From Tetmemena sp. SeJ-2015 (Eukaryota; Ciliophora; Spirotrichea; Sporadotrichida; Oxytrichidae), in assembly GCA_027382625.1 (NCBI GenBank), contig JAJKFJ010022543.1, positions 22,291-86,290 of the forward strand: a stretch of DNA of 64,000 bases, read 5' to 3'. A program made the position numbers and the translations under genes. Positions 23,740-37,300 of the stretch are shown in pieces. Within the stretch, counting starts at the first letter, position 1, and each line of letters starts with the position of its first letter. The notes under the pieces were generated by a model. That model worked only from the letters and a program-made list of their open reading frames with translations, ran no database searches and was not told the DNA's origin.

Positions 23740-26700
23740 TCATTAGACCTTATTTAGCAATAAGTTTAAAACATGATCCTCTTTAGTTAAAATGAATCTC
23801 GAAGAGTTTTTAAAATTGGGATCGACATACGATCTAGTAGAAGCCTTATCATCATTTTAACTATCTTGCTAACTTTTAGATTGGTTTGAATTAATATTCA
23901 GAGATTCATTTAGTAATCCCAACTAAAGTTTGTTGCTGATCGGATCAAAATTACCTGGGATTAACTTTGCGGATGTTTTAGCAGCTTGTCTTAAAATAGC
24001 TTTGGATATCTTTCTCTTAATTAAAGCGCAGTATTACAAAGCATCCTCATCTTATGCGTTTTAAAAGCAGCACTCTGCTTATTCCAGGTATCAAAAACTA
24101 AAATGTAAATTTTTCAAGGTAATTTGAAGCTTAAAAGTTGTACTTTTCGTATTAATGAATATTATCTGTTTTTGTTTCAATAATTAAGAATGCTAGAAAT
24201 GCATAAACTATGCCTAAGTTTACTTGGGCTTTTTCCTCTTTTTTATAGTCAATAGCAAGTCAAATATTTATATATATTTAAATTCAAGTTCCTCAAGATA
24301 AGAAGATATAGAAAGAGTGTCTGCTGACTTATAAATCTAGTAACCTTCAAGCAGATCCATATTTAAGAGAAACTGCTCATCTAAATTCTTTATTTCAAAG
24401 TTTTCGCACAGCTCATAAAAATTCTTAGACTCTATTCCACATAATACCTAGATCAAGAAATACTCATATTTTAGATTAGCTTAAAAAATATCTCTTAATA
24501 CTTAGTATATACTAGAACTAAATTGAATTAATTTTGAGATCAAGAGTCTTTAAGAAATTTAAAAATGTGTGATTTTTATGATAATCCTAATATAATTATT
24601 GACCAATATAAAATATAATTATTTGTCCTTTCATTTTGTTGTTTTTTTAATTGTTTATTGATTCATATAGTAAATCTTAGTACTGTTGGAGAATAAGCTT
24701 TTGCTTTTGCATTTAGAAGTCAGCAATTGTGCGTATTTGGGTAAGGATTTAACTCTCTCTTTGATTAATTTTGCTTTCAATGTTATATAGTTATGCAATT
24801 GAATCTTCTCTATTAAACTAAGAAGGATTCTATCTTATCTCTGATAACTAGCTCTGATATGAAGTTACTGATTTACCAAAATTGAGTGCATATTGCATCT
24901 AGCTCAGAGGTGTATAACCCTATCTTTCCAATTAAGCCTTGCTTGGAGTCATTGATTAGGAATGTTCAAATTATAATCCTTCTATTGGTAAGAGGACTTT
25001 TAGAGAGAAATTTCGTTTAAAATAAATTTTCCTAAAATTCCTTTGATTTTTGTCCATAAAGGGACCATCGCTTTTTTACCTTCAATTTATACTTAAATTG
25101 TATGTTATATTTCGGATTTCAAAATATTAAGCTTCACCAATTTACGAGGAAAACTAAATTTCTTAGATTTCAGTAAGATAAATTAATTATGACGAATTCT
25201 TTTGATTAATCCAATTCTAATTCTTAACGAAAATTAATAATGTTTTATTTTTAAAACCCACTCCCAAAATCCTTGATCAAAGAATGACGAATTCTTGGGG
25301 CTTGAGCTCATTGATTATACTTGAGATTTAAACAACTAACTCTATCGCATCATGAATCTCATAGCTTAATTGTTTAAAGGCTTTTATTATGCCTCTTAGT
25401 CTCCAAGAAAAACTAAATCTTTAAAGTGAAATAAATTAAGAACTTCCTCTTCATGTACTACTACTCCCTTGTCTGAGAAAAAATAATATTTACAGTCAAA
25501 GGATTATTCACGGAAAAGAGAAAAGAAGTGCTTTTCCATGACATCTGAGGGCTTAATCTCTTGGTAATTGTCAAACAATTTGAACCTCCTCAAAGATTCC
25601 TTGTATTTCTTCTTCTCTTTTTCAATTATATAATTCATTCCAAATTTTTATTTAATTTCAGTTACTTGGTCGCTAAGTTTTTTAAGCTCTTTCCCTATAA
25701 ATGACCCAAGCACAGAATTTATCGATTTGGAAGATTTCTCATTTACGTTTTCCTCATTTTATCCTCCTCTCCTTAGGCTTCTTGAGCTTCTGTAATCTTA
25801 GGGCATCAAATATTTTTCTTCGCTGTTATCTCTACTGACAAATTAACTAAAATTTGCAGTTTTCGATCTCGAATTATTTACAGATTTAATTTTTATTTAC
25901 AATAGAGTGGGAATAAAACTGTATTATTGCACGAAATAATTTAATTAAGATATAGTTTGTTGGTATTTAAATTCTGATTTGAAGCTTTCCCACTTTATCT
26001 ATCAAATGTAAAATTACTTTATTCTTCATAAATTTCTGAAGTAAATTTCATCTCAAAATAAAGAGATAACTACTTCTCTATTTAAAATATATGATAACAC
26101 ACATTTTCTGATAATAAATAAGAGAAGAACTCTCCCAGAAATATTTTTTCATTGGTTTAATTTTCTTAAATTTAATGCTATATCAAACAATCATTTAAAT
26201 CTTTACAGAGTATAAAACTATTCAATTAAAGTTTATTCTATTTTTATAAAACTTCAAGCTATATTAAAATAGATTTAGGAGGCTGTAGAAGTGTTTACAT
26301 TGACTGCAAGTTTTCCTGATTTTAATTTGCTTGATGGTTTTTATATTGCCTTAACTTTGAATCAAAGTTTTATTTCATTTTCTAACTCAACTTCCCAACA
26401 GAAATATTATTATATTGCTAAAATAGATGGTAATATCTTTAATATTAGAGCTCCTCCTTTGGATTTCAGCATGCTGAATTTTGCCTTCTGAGTCAGTTGA
26501 GCTCGAAGACATGCTTAAGATTGGCTCATTTATATTCTAGTCTTCTTAATTTTGTTCGTCCTTCATAAAATCGATGAATTATAGATAAATGTATAGTTTT
26601 ATGGATGGGTGAAATTGTCAAAAAGCTTGATTTTATTCTTTTCATTGCATCACCAACTGCAATATTTATTAAAATCATTCCTTATTTAAGTATAAATATA

Positions 26701-29700
26701 ATTATAATTATATTTATCGTGTCCACTTCATTAATGCTTGCTCCTTTTCCCATTCTCCTCGTTTCTTTTTTCTTTCTGATAACCTCTTTCTTAACAATGT
26801 GCTATACTTGCTTTCCAATCTTTGAAAAAAGGGATTCCACATTTTATGGGCTTTTAAGCAATTCTTAAAAATGCAATATTGATGTTTTCCTCTTTCCATC
26901 TTTTGCAGTTTTTGCAAAAGCAGAATCTTTATCTACTTTCTAAAAACATACACTTTTCAAGTATGATTAAATATGTGTATCATATTTAAAATTATGAGAG
27001 AGTGTAGAATAAGTTCTAGTTGTAGCTCTGAGCGAGCTCTAAAAATTCTTACAGCTGCAATAAGCCATCTGAAACTTCCTACTTAAATTAAAGGATCTTG
27101 TCCACATAAAACTTTGCAAGTCTCATGTTATAAGAAGTCTTCAGATCGTTGTCAGTCAGCTACTCATCAATGAATTTATCTACGAAGTTCTAAACTTTAT
27201 ACAAATCAGCTTCATCTTCCTGTGTCACTATAAATAAATATTTCAATGCTTTAAAAAATGGTATATTTGATAAATGATTAATAGGGATGTATCTTAGAGC
27301 AAATTTATGGCTTCCCTTAAATTATCTCTCTCTGAGAAAATCATTTGCAGATCATTAAAGCTCAATCCTTGTGGAGACTACGAGAGAATGAATATTATGT
27401 CTTAACCATAGTTGAATTCTCTATTCACTACTTAAATGGCAGAAACAATATTCACTAGCAAAGTATCGTCTGAATCTTAGATCGCCTTGCTATTCAAAAT
27501 AGCTTAGTAAACTTGGGATATCGAAGAGTGGTGAAGTTAGGAAGCAGCCAAACAAATTGAAAGAGGCTCAGTGATTATATCAAAATAAAAAAGAAGTAAA
27601 TTAATAAGTATTTTTGTTAAAGATCTCTCTATATTGCCTATTTTTAATAAAATAAATTTTAATTGTATTTTTAAATTTAAAGAATCAGAAACTTAATTTA
27701 AGGATAGGGAAAATAAAGGATGTTTTTCAAAGAATGATCTAAGACAGTTTTCTCTCTTTCCTTTGTGATCCTTGAAAGAAAAATAAAAGTGCAGTTGTTT
27801 GGACATATGTCTAATTGACTTAGCTTCGATGTTTATTAGGTTCCTAGTAAGTCACAAGCACGATAAAAATTTGACTACTCTTTTGTAACTTCTATTAAAG
27901 CCTTAATAGAGGCAGCCTTTTAAAACTAAACCTAGATAAATGGCTTTTAATTCTAGCATTTTAAATCAAGGTTTATTCATTTGCTTCGTCTGAAGGGATC
28001 TTATTTTTGAAAAGGTGATAAGCCTTGTTTGGTGAGAGTCTTTTGAGATTTTTAACCACAAATCTTTCTAACTTATCGACATAAATGGAAGTAGTAAATA
28101 GAATCTGAAGCTTATCTCTTTCGCACACAAGGCTATTGAAAATCTTTATTAGCTAGTTTGCATCTTTTGAAACTACCTATTCAACATTATCAAATACCAA
28201 CAACACTTTAGAATGATTAGGAGCATACTCTTGAATCTTATATAGCAGTTATTTATGAGCAGAGCCTTTTTCAAGTTGCTATCTCTAAAACTAGAATTTT
28301 CCAAAATTCATGTCAATCTTTTGAATAAGTTAAGTGATTAAATCGGTTGCTAATTCGAGACCCGAACAGTTCAGATAAACAATGCCTCCGTCATACACAT
28401 TTCTTTGCGCTAAGTAGTTTATGACTTTGGCAATGATTGCAGACTTCCCTGCTCCTGAGTAGCCGAATACCTCTATTATTCTAGCTCGATCAAAGCACAA
28501 TTTTTAAAGAATTTCGTAAGTTTCTAGGTCTCTAGGTACCCACTGACTAACGTTTGATGGTAAAATTAGTAATTAAGGAGGCTAGTTTAAGCTAAAACAT
28601 TAAAAATAGGTTTTCGAATTTCATTTTTCCTGAGGGAATTTCTGTTAGCATGCTATAAGTTTCATTACACGAATGACCTTCCTCTGTGAGCAGTTGAAAT
28701 ATATCCGCTTCTCTTTTATTAAAGGTCTTTTCAACCAAGAGCTTAGCATTTTCAAAAGCTTGGCAAATTGAAAGTCTTGATTTAATAGGTAATGATTTTT
28801 CAGGAAATTAAAAATTAATCTATGGACAAAGAATTACTAAAAAGCTTGACTTTCATAGCCTAGACATGTGGTCAAACTATTTGCCAAGATTCCTCTGGAT
28901 ATTAATTATTTTTAATCTCTTTATAAGAAGGCTTTTAGATATAGAGTGCCTTAATTTAAGCTCCTCAAATCTCTCTGTCATACTTGTTGATAAGAGCATA
29001 CACTTTTTTAATAGGATCTTTATTGGGTACCCAACCTTCTGCAATTTATAAGGCAATAAGGAGCCTATTATTTTGAGAGTATTAGGGTTCCAAATTTTAA
29101 TTTCATATGCAAAAATAGCCTTGATTTGAATACGTAAATGTAGAAAGCTCGAGAAAATTCAAATTAAATTGGTTTTAAAATACTGATGCAGCTGAATCGA
29201 GTACTTCTTAACTTTTATAAATTTAAAAGAAAATAACATAAATTCAGATATATTTTGCAAATTTTATCATCCAAATTTAATAATAACTCTATTCGATACA
29301 CACAACATGCCCAGCCCCAGCTTTTTTGAATACTTTAAAACTAGATATAGTTGGATTTTAATTAAAATTTGTGATTAATTAAAATAATAATGGAGAGATG
29401 CAAACTTCGTGTCAGTTAAAATCGCAGATTTAACCCTGATCTGCAGCTTGTTCTATCCCTTTTTGAAAATTAATATGGATTTCTACTTTAATCATCTTCG
29501 TAGAATATCTCAGGAGTGAGATATGATCTGCGCTATCCTCTTCATCGTAATATTCATCTTCATTGCAACTTGTGTCGCTTATAACTCTTGACTGAGCGTT
29601 CCCACACAAAAGTTACAAGGATAAAAAGTTCTTAGAATTTCATGCTGAATCGAATGGTGTAATAATTATTTAAATTGGACACACTTCAAATGCAACTAAT

Positions 29701-31075
29701 TTATTCCATTTTAATTTAATATCTAATTTAATACTCTTTTTTATTAAATTCTCAGCTATATTTAATTTAAGGACATTTTAAAAACTTCTCCAATCATTTG
29801 AGAATGACAGGATGCCACAACTACAAATTTAAGATTTTGACTTGTACATAGAAAGAATTCTGCTTAGTTCAGATTTAAAAAGTAACTCAGCTAATCCCAC
29901 TGTTCTACTCTCAAAGATCAAGAAATCTCCTTAGCCTTAAATTTGTTTTTAATATGGAATTCCAAAAACTTTCTTGACTGCAGTTGGTTCGTTCTAAAAT
30001 CCATGACAAGAAAAGTGAAGACCAATGGGCTACTATCTTAGAATATCAATTAGGTTTTAGATTGTGGCAACTTGGTACTTGTATTTGATTTAAAGTTCGT
30101 ATTGTTCTAGAGCTTGTACTATTTATTCGAATTCATTTTAGAAACCTATCTCACCCATAACATCCTCTTTTAATTACCCATTGATTTCCATTACTAAAGG
30201 AGATGCGAATAGAAATGCGAAGTGTAACTAGTTCTAGCGCTGTCTCTCCTTTAAAATATAACTGAGTTCAACTTATGCTATAAATCTGATTTAGATACCT
30301 TCTCTCTTTTGAGTGTAGGGCTGCTTAATTCTAATTCAGTGAACTACCTGGTAAATCCATTTCCGTTATTTATGGAGAGTAGATTATTCTATCTCTGAAT
30401 GCCTCCTCTTTTTGTGCTTTGTCTATTGAAATTTCTTACTTAAGTCGCTATCTGCTCAACCTAAGCATATAAACTAAAAATTTTAAACATCAATAGGAGA
30501 ATTTCTATTCTTAGCAATGTTCTTTTACAGAGCAAATAAATCTAAGTGAAAAATATGATCACCTTAATGTGAACCATGCTTGTTGAAATCTAAAAACTAA
30601 ATAGGCGAAAGCATTTGCTCTTCTGCATCAAACTCGATTTCTATATTTGGAGTCTACTTATATCATAATAAGTATAAATGAAATGACATATTTTAATGTA
30701 GAGCCTTCAGGTTTTTATAATCCTCAAAGCCCTCCTCTCTATGATTAAAGCTGTTTTCGAAAAGATATAAATATATTTAAGGCATACAAATAAATATGTA
30801 AGATTCTAAAGTTGTCCCTATTCTTGAGTTCCTTCAGAGAGAGGCAGGACAAGCCTGAATTTTTATTTATCAATCACAAGCCTGGCATCAGGATTCTTGG
30901 CCAGTTTTTCTTTGAGATCTTAGTAGTTGCTGATATCTCCAACTGACCTTGCAGATAAAATAGTTGGTAAAACTAATTACAATAGTTTTATCTATAGAAT
31001 ATAATATAACCTATTTATGGCTTCTACTGCTTCTTTGGGTTATTTATCTCTTAGGGTACTGCAAATCAATCCCAT
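23740..31075 (-). CDS. CHAT - NB-ARC - TPR-like STAND protein, array copy 1 (CHAT frameshift)
   Basis: ATG 31075 starts MGLICSTLRDKQPKE (Gly2/Cys5, acylation-type). The CHAT domain occupies about 30235-29290: LHFAFLFASPLVME strand, catalytic-His motif GLHFSCHGF, and FKKAGAGHVVCIE. The NB-ARC domain (about 28550-27000) has Walker A GYSGAGKSAII (28470-28435), Walker B KVLLVFDNVE (about 28215), the strand LQILFTTS, EPLSICLAAS, and a winged-helix-like segment (27210-27030). A linker, a Gln-rich coiled coil (25010-24660) and a helical TPR-like C terminus follow, ending at TGA 23742-23740. One extra base near 29830 relative to copies 2 and 3 shifts the frame just before the catalytic Cys block, so this copy may be a pseudogene. 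A TA-flanked element sits in one intron. Confidence 0.8.
29348..29758. mobile_element. TA-flanked element, 411 bp, in an intron of array copy 1
   Basis: Comparison with copy 2 shows that the uninterrupted site reads ...CTACATAATTTG..., while here ...CTAGATA is followed by the insert and then TATTTAATTT. TA (29346-29347, 29759-29760) is therefore duplicated. Ends are TAGTTGGATTTTAATT and, inverted, TAGCTGAGAATTTAAT. No ORF of note. The ends plus TA fit the Tc1/mariner-derived TATAG... consensus of ciliate internal eliminated sequences. Confidence 0.7.
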
Positions 31076-31347
31076 CAAATAGCAAATATATACCAGAATA
31101 TATTTTATTTCAATTTCACAATACCAACAACAATATTTAATCAGGAAGCAAGGTCACAAACTCTTTATGAGAGTAAGATAAAGTATAAGACAGTTTTATA
31201 TTTTTTATTGTTTGAAATATATAAGTAAAATCAAGAAGGTAAAAATTATGGGTCCATAAGAAAATCACTTTATAAATTTTCAACATTGAATTTATACATT
31301 TACTCATATTTATTTTAAGAGTATTAAATTATAATTTGCTTAATTAT
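31076..31347. other. Intergenic junction with remnant of the upstream gene's 3' end
   Basis: Between copy 1 and copy 2, the stretch around 31210-31300 matches the last ~70 bp of the plus-strand gene at 23.60-23.66 kb, and matches 50255-50330 upstream of copy 3's stop even better. It marks the edge of the duplicated unit. Confidence 0.7.
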
Positions 31348-34300
31348 TCATTAGATTTTGTTTAACAAAAGGTTGAAAACTTTATCCTCTTTTATTAAAA
31401 TGAACCTAGATGTGTTTTTGAATTTTTGATCAACATAAGATCTGGTAGATGTGATGTCATCATTTTAAGTATCTAGTCTATTTTGAGCTTGCTGAGAATT
31501 TATCTTTGGCAAGCCCAATTAATGCTTACCACAAAGGGGGTCCAGATTATCTTAGTGAGATTTTTTCGCAGCTTTGGTAGCTTGTCTTAAAATAGCTTTG
31601 GATATCTTTCTCTTAATTAAAGCGCAGTATTACAAAGCATCCTCATCTTATGCGTTTTAAAAGCAGCACTCAGCTTAATCCAGGTATTTAAGAAATATGC
31701 AAATTATATTATTAAAGTAATTTGAAGCTAAAAGACTGTGCTTCTCGTATTAACGAATATTATCTGCTTTAGCTTCGATAGTTAAGAAAGCAAGCAAGGT
31801 ATAAACTATACCCAAGATGGCTTCAGCTTTTTCTTAATTTTTATACTCACTAGCAAGCCAATAAATGAATTAATTAATTATTAATTTATAAGCTCTTCAA
31901 GATAGGAAGTTATTGAGAGAGTGTTAGAGGATTTATAAATTAGGTACCCTTCAAGCAGTTCCATATTTAAAAGAAATTACTCATCTAAAATCTTTACTTC
32001 AAAAGTTTCACACAACTCATTAAAATTGCTAGACTCTATTCCGCACAATACCTATATCAAGAAATACTCATATCATTATAATCAAAGGAAGATTTTAAAC
32101 CCCAAAACCCCAAAACCCCAGTTACCCAAGGTGAGAGATAGAGTTAGAGGATGAGAAATGTGCAGATTTAATTGCACGTGAAAAGGCTCAATAGAGTCGT
32201 TAGACTTGACCCCTATATCGAAGTCAGATCTGAAAAATGGCGAGGTCCATTCGGAAGAAACCAGTGATCCCACCGTTATCTCTCATATGATCTCTCTGCT
32301 TTCTCGCCCTTCATAATCGCCTATAGCTGCTCAGCTCTTTGCTTCTATCCTCTGGTCACTCATTTACTGAGATGACAGGATTACATCCTGATGCGAAGAA
32401 GTTGATGCATGCCGAGAGCGTCCTTGCATCCTCATTTGTGAGTTAGTGATATCCATGTTTGGCTACCCTCCCCTTATATTATTAACTTATATAATTTAAA
32501 TGTCTAAATCAAACGGGGAGACAAGAAGGCAGAGAGAGATAGATAAGAGATGCGAGCTGGTCTTCATCTTTAGGACCCAACCCATTCAGACCTGTAGTTC
32601 TCGAGGATATAGGAGATGCAAAATCTAAGCAACTCCTTAGAAGGCTTCTCTATTCTCTTCCGTCTCATATCTCCTCACACTCCATGAGAGCCGCCGCTTT
32701 CTCAAGAGCAAGAAGCGCACTCCTCCACTCGCAGAGGACTATGGCCAGTCTCCTCAGCTTATCTGCTCCTCAAGACAGCATGCGCGACACCTCTCTCACA
32801 AGTCTCCGGCTCTCACTTCGTTGACATGGCCTTGCGGATCTCGCCAGACTTGCAGAATGTCTCCCTCCTCACAACTCCGAGCCGCTATCAATCTCAGTGC
32901 TGTATGAAGTGATTCCTCGGCAGACATTCCTCCATCTTCGAGCACCTCCGGCTCGCCAAGCGCGTGATTGGGTAACACCATGGCGCGGCACTTCTCCTAG
33001 GCCCTCCTTCTAACGGCGGTTGGTTAGTCCGGCTAGCTTTTTTCCCTCATCTCCCCGGACTAGCTCCAGTGACCCGGGTTTAGGCGAGCCTGCCAATCAC
33101 AGCTTTGAGAGATCCCTACCTTTGAGATGAGCTTGAGGACTTATTCTCAGCGGAGACTTGCTGAAGAAATCATCCTAGCCATTCACTATATAGAGGATAT
33201 TCCCAAGGATGCTCTCGATACTCAAGCTCTCTCCTTAGAAGAGAAAGTAAGTGTCAAGAACATCATCTCCTCGACTCATCTCGAATTGTAAGCTTTTGCT
33301 CTACCGCCATGAGTTACACAACTCTACCAGCTCAACTAAGAGACCTATGCTGGGATTCCCAAGCTTTGCGGCTGTTGTATCTCCTCTCCTCAAGCGGGCT
33401 ACGCCGCAAATGAATGATGAGGATTCTCCTAGCCTCTCCACTCGACTCAGCCCGTCTCTGCTTCTGGTGCGCGATGAGTTCATTAGCTTTTCCAGAGGGC
33501 TTTTCGGGAATACGGGATATGTACGTGGCTCACGCCGAAGCGGCCACCCAACTTCGAGACATCAGCGTTAGTTAAGCTGTTGCTGAAGCTCAAGGCCTCT
33601 CAGGGCTCAATCGCTGCTCCTTGGCTCCATCCTTACCAAATGGTCCAGGCAGTTCGCGAAAGTATTAAGAGTCCTCCAGACTGGATGTGGAGGGGAGGGT
33701 AGCTGCGCATCTTCCTTGTGCACTGCCAGAGCCATCCCCTAGAGGGAGGGAGCTGTATGGCCGCCAAATGTCCAGACAGGCTGTCACCTTGCCCAACATC
33801 CCCGCGTTGCCTATGACTCTGGCAGTTGAGAGCCAGATCAAGGCCATCTCTCTCTCCTCGAAAAGTCACTCCTAATCAAGCAGGGTTGATCAAAGCCTCA
33901 CCTTGTCATGACGATTCTATTCATCCCCCGTCCGACTCCAGTCATCGACATCCTCGCCATCGACGAGTAAACCCGTCCATGTGGGAAGCTAAGCGCATGG
34001 ATGTGGTGCGGGGCATATCAGACGACTCCTTGGCCCAGTGGCATCAAACTCCCCGCTGGTCCCCTCCGGGGTTTTGGAATGAGAGTGTTAGGGCATTTGA
34101 ACTTAGCCCATTCGGCGGTAAATCAGAGTCGATGACCATGACTAGAGGGTTCGATCTCACCTGTTTGCTTCGGCGGGATGTATGGCGTCGCCCCGCTGGT
34201 GTGAATGAAATCTTGAGTTGAGACAGATGGGAATCCATTTCTTCGGCTCCATCTTTGTGTGATTGAAGCATCCGAAATAAAATTAATAAGTTACCGGCTA

Positions 34301-37300
34301 GTTAGTTTAATTAAGGGATTAAAAATTAATACGTTCACTCCATCAAATCATTCTACTATTAGGTAGTCGCGATTATCTGAGGCTTTCCCTCACGGTCGAT
34401 CACTCCGCCTTCATGTAGATCAAAGACCAGCTGTTTGTAGCCAAGGAGATCGTCAACTTGATCCTTGAGCTGCCCTATCTCCTCTCTGACTCGCTTATTC
34501 TCCTGCATATACTGCGTCTTGCGCTTCGATGTACCCGGAGGCTCTTTGACCTCTTCTGTTATCTGCCCTGGTCGCTCTTTTCGTCTTGCGCTCTGCTTAA
34601 TCAGGAATGCTGATCGGCCCTTCTATACTGTTCGAATGTAAGACTGCCAAGATGCTTACCGCTGAATGTGATAGAGCTCGAGAGAGCACTGGCGAACTCT
34701 GGCTTCATGTGGACTATAGAGTTCTAACTCCGGTCGAGCTTCTCTCGCCTCGCAATCTTTGCCTTCTAGATCATCGCGTTGATGCCTTCCGTGTCGAGAG
34801 ACAGAAGCATGTCTGTAATCCACTTCTTATCCAAGTGAAGCCAATCACACTAGTCTGGGAGGTATCGTATCAGAGAAGGCCTGCCCAGGGCGTAGTCAAG
34901 GAAGTCCTCAGCTGTCAGACCCTCTATCTGTGGAACCGCTGCCAGTATGACATCCCTTCGTTTCAAATGCTAGGAAGGTTAGTATGTTGAAATTACCTCT
35001 TTCTCTCCTGTGAGGATACTTCTGAAAAAGTAGATGTTAGAGCAGTTCATCTTTGGCAGGTATGCTCCACATTCTTGAGTGAGGAAGTCGTAGAGCTCCT
35101 TCTTGCTGCCGATCTTTTGCTTCACCTCGTTTACATGAATCTGGGTCAGGTGTCTTTCCATCTCTCGCCAATATGTTCCAAGCCAAGCTCTTGATCGAGG
35201 ATCCTGCAATTAGGTTAATTAAATTATATTCTGTGGCAATTACAGATAATTAATCTTAATATAAAATGTAAGTAGCTAGTTGCTAGCACGAATCCTACCT
35301 TTACTTTTCCCCCTCATATAGAAAGAAATAACTCTATATCCTTTTAGGGAATCCAATAAGAAGCAGTCGTACCTGCAGACAACTCTTGAGCAATACTTAC
35401 CAGGAATAAGGCATCGCATCAGCCAGACGCAGGAAGTTCAGGAAATGTAATATGCCGAATAGGAGGAGATCCGTGAAAGAGATCGTGAAGAAGAGATCTG
35501 CTAGACTACTGGTCTTATCATCGTGAGCTCTTAGGATAATGCTCCAAGGACACTATTCCAGCTGACTTAGCGAAAGCTCGATGAAATGGAGGCTAAAGCA
35601 CGGGGCTCGCTTAGAAGGGAGAGCCTTTGCAATACAGATCCTCGATCCAAGACGTCAGATTGGAAATCTAGAGGGATCATCTGGAGTTGAAGGAGTCTTA
35701 ACAAAGCCAGAGATAGTAGCTCTTAAAGAGCTTGCAATGAAGTTGCGGCCATCTCCTCATTCAGAGCAGGAGATGTCTCATTTCGAAAAGACTCGATTCG
35801 AGGAGGATTCGCAAGAAGGTCCGAACTTAAGATATCCATATGTTCCGAGTATAGTCTCAAAGAGAGTAAGTACTTCAAACCTTGAAATATGAAGTTTACT
35901 TCTGACTTTTAGAATAGGCGCACTCAGGAGTAGAAGCTTTTATCCGATGCTACGAAGGAGAGGCAGTGAAAGCGTGTAGTGCAACTGCATCTAAAGGCTG
36001 GATGCTCAAAGAAGGCACTTCAGAGCCGCTTCGGCCTCAAGCGCGATGCTCTCAACAAGCTATTAGGCAAGTGCAAAGGACAAAGCCGAGAAGATCTCCA
36101 TAAGCGATCTTTCACTCTTAAAGGCCAAGATGCGGTGCTTTCTTGAATTTTTGATAGGAGATTGATGAGAAAGGAGCCTATAGGTTCAGTGAAGATCCTT
36201 TAAGAAGAACTGCAAAATGTGCTTAGGGTAGAGGTCTCGAAGTGGAAGCTTAGGAGAATTCTGAAAAGCAAGCTAGGGATGTCCTACAAGAAAGTCTACA
36301 CTCTAGATGTCAGGACCAATTTGGAAACCTGCCTCTGGCAAAGGCAGCTTGCAGCATCGCATTACATTAAGGCCCTCAGTGAAAACCGCCTCATCATCAA
36401 CATCGACGAGAGCTCAATCCAGACATAATCTTATCTGAGAAAAGGTTGGAGCTTTTCAGGAAGGAGATCATACATCGACTGTCTGCAGAGAGTATATGGC
36501 TTGAGCGTGGTAGCGGCATCCTTCAGCGACGGCCGCGTAGTATACGCCATCCACTCGGGTCGAAACAACTCTCTGACGGTCAAGAGTTTCCTCTTCGAGC
36601 TGGCTGCTTATATGGACGATGAGGATCTCGACTGGAGAAACAGGTCTAGTGTTTTGTTTGACAATGCCACTTACCACCGCAGCGCAGAGATCATGAGAGC
36701 AGTTCGTCTGCTTCAGGTCTCCGTGATATACCTGGGGCCTTATCAATTTTAGCTAGCGCCAGTTGAGAAAATCTTCGCGGCTATCAAAAGTGGCTACTGC
36801 GACCCCGACCCTTAGGAGTAAATTTGTAGAATGGATCCAAACCCATTTTGAAGCTCAGTAATGGAACTGGGTCAAAGAGAGCTTCCTAAGTTGTATTCCT
36901 TATGCACTCGATGCACTCGAGCTGCGGAAGATTTGAGTAAGTTTAATTCCCCAATCACTTCAGTTTAATTTGTCTTTCGTGAGAGCAGCGAAATGTTGCT
37001 AGTCTGCACCTCAAAGCTTCGAATCACATGTGATATGAAAAGGCCTTGCTCCAAAGTCTATTCAACTTCGCACCCAGACGAACGCAGCCAATTGTGGATC
37101 CTGGTGTAAAGATCACACCCTTCGATGTGAGTATTAAACGCGGTTTGCCTGCTAGCGAAGTTTGCCTCAAGACTCTTAAGCCAGTGGCGCTCTGTTAATG
37201 ATTTCCAAACTGGCAATTTTTAGTTTATAGTCTTAGAGTTCTAAGACATCAGGATTGAAGCTCGCTCGTAGAACATCGCAACCTAGAGAGCATGGGAGTC

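Noticed and set aside
23740..31075. AT-rich spacers between conserved exon blocks as scrambled germline segments (MDS/IES)
   Set aside because: Where boundaries can be read, they fit ordinary GT...AG introns and the blocks are in linear order in all three copies. Only insertions with target duplications are called as elements.
33251..34271. Several 60-131 codon ORFs on both strands in the GC-rich TBE-like region
   Set aside because: They overlap one another in several frames, have low-complexity composition and no recognisable motif. GC-rich DNA yields such ORFs by chance.
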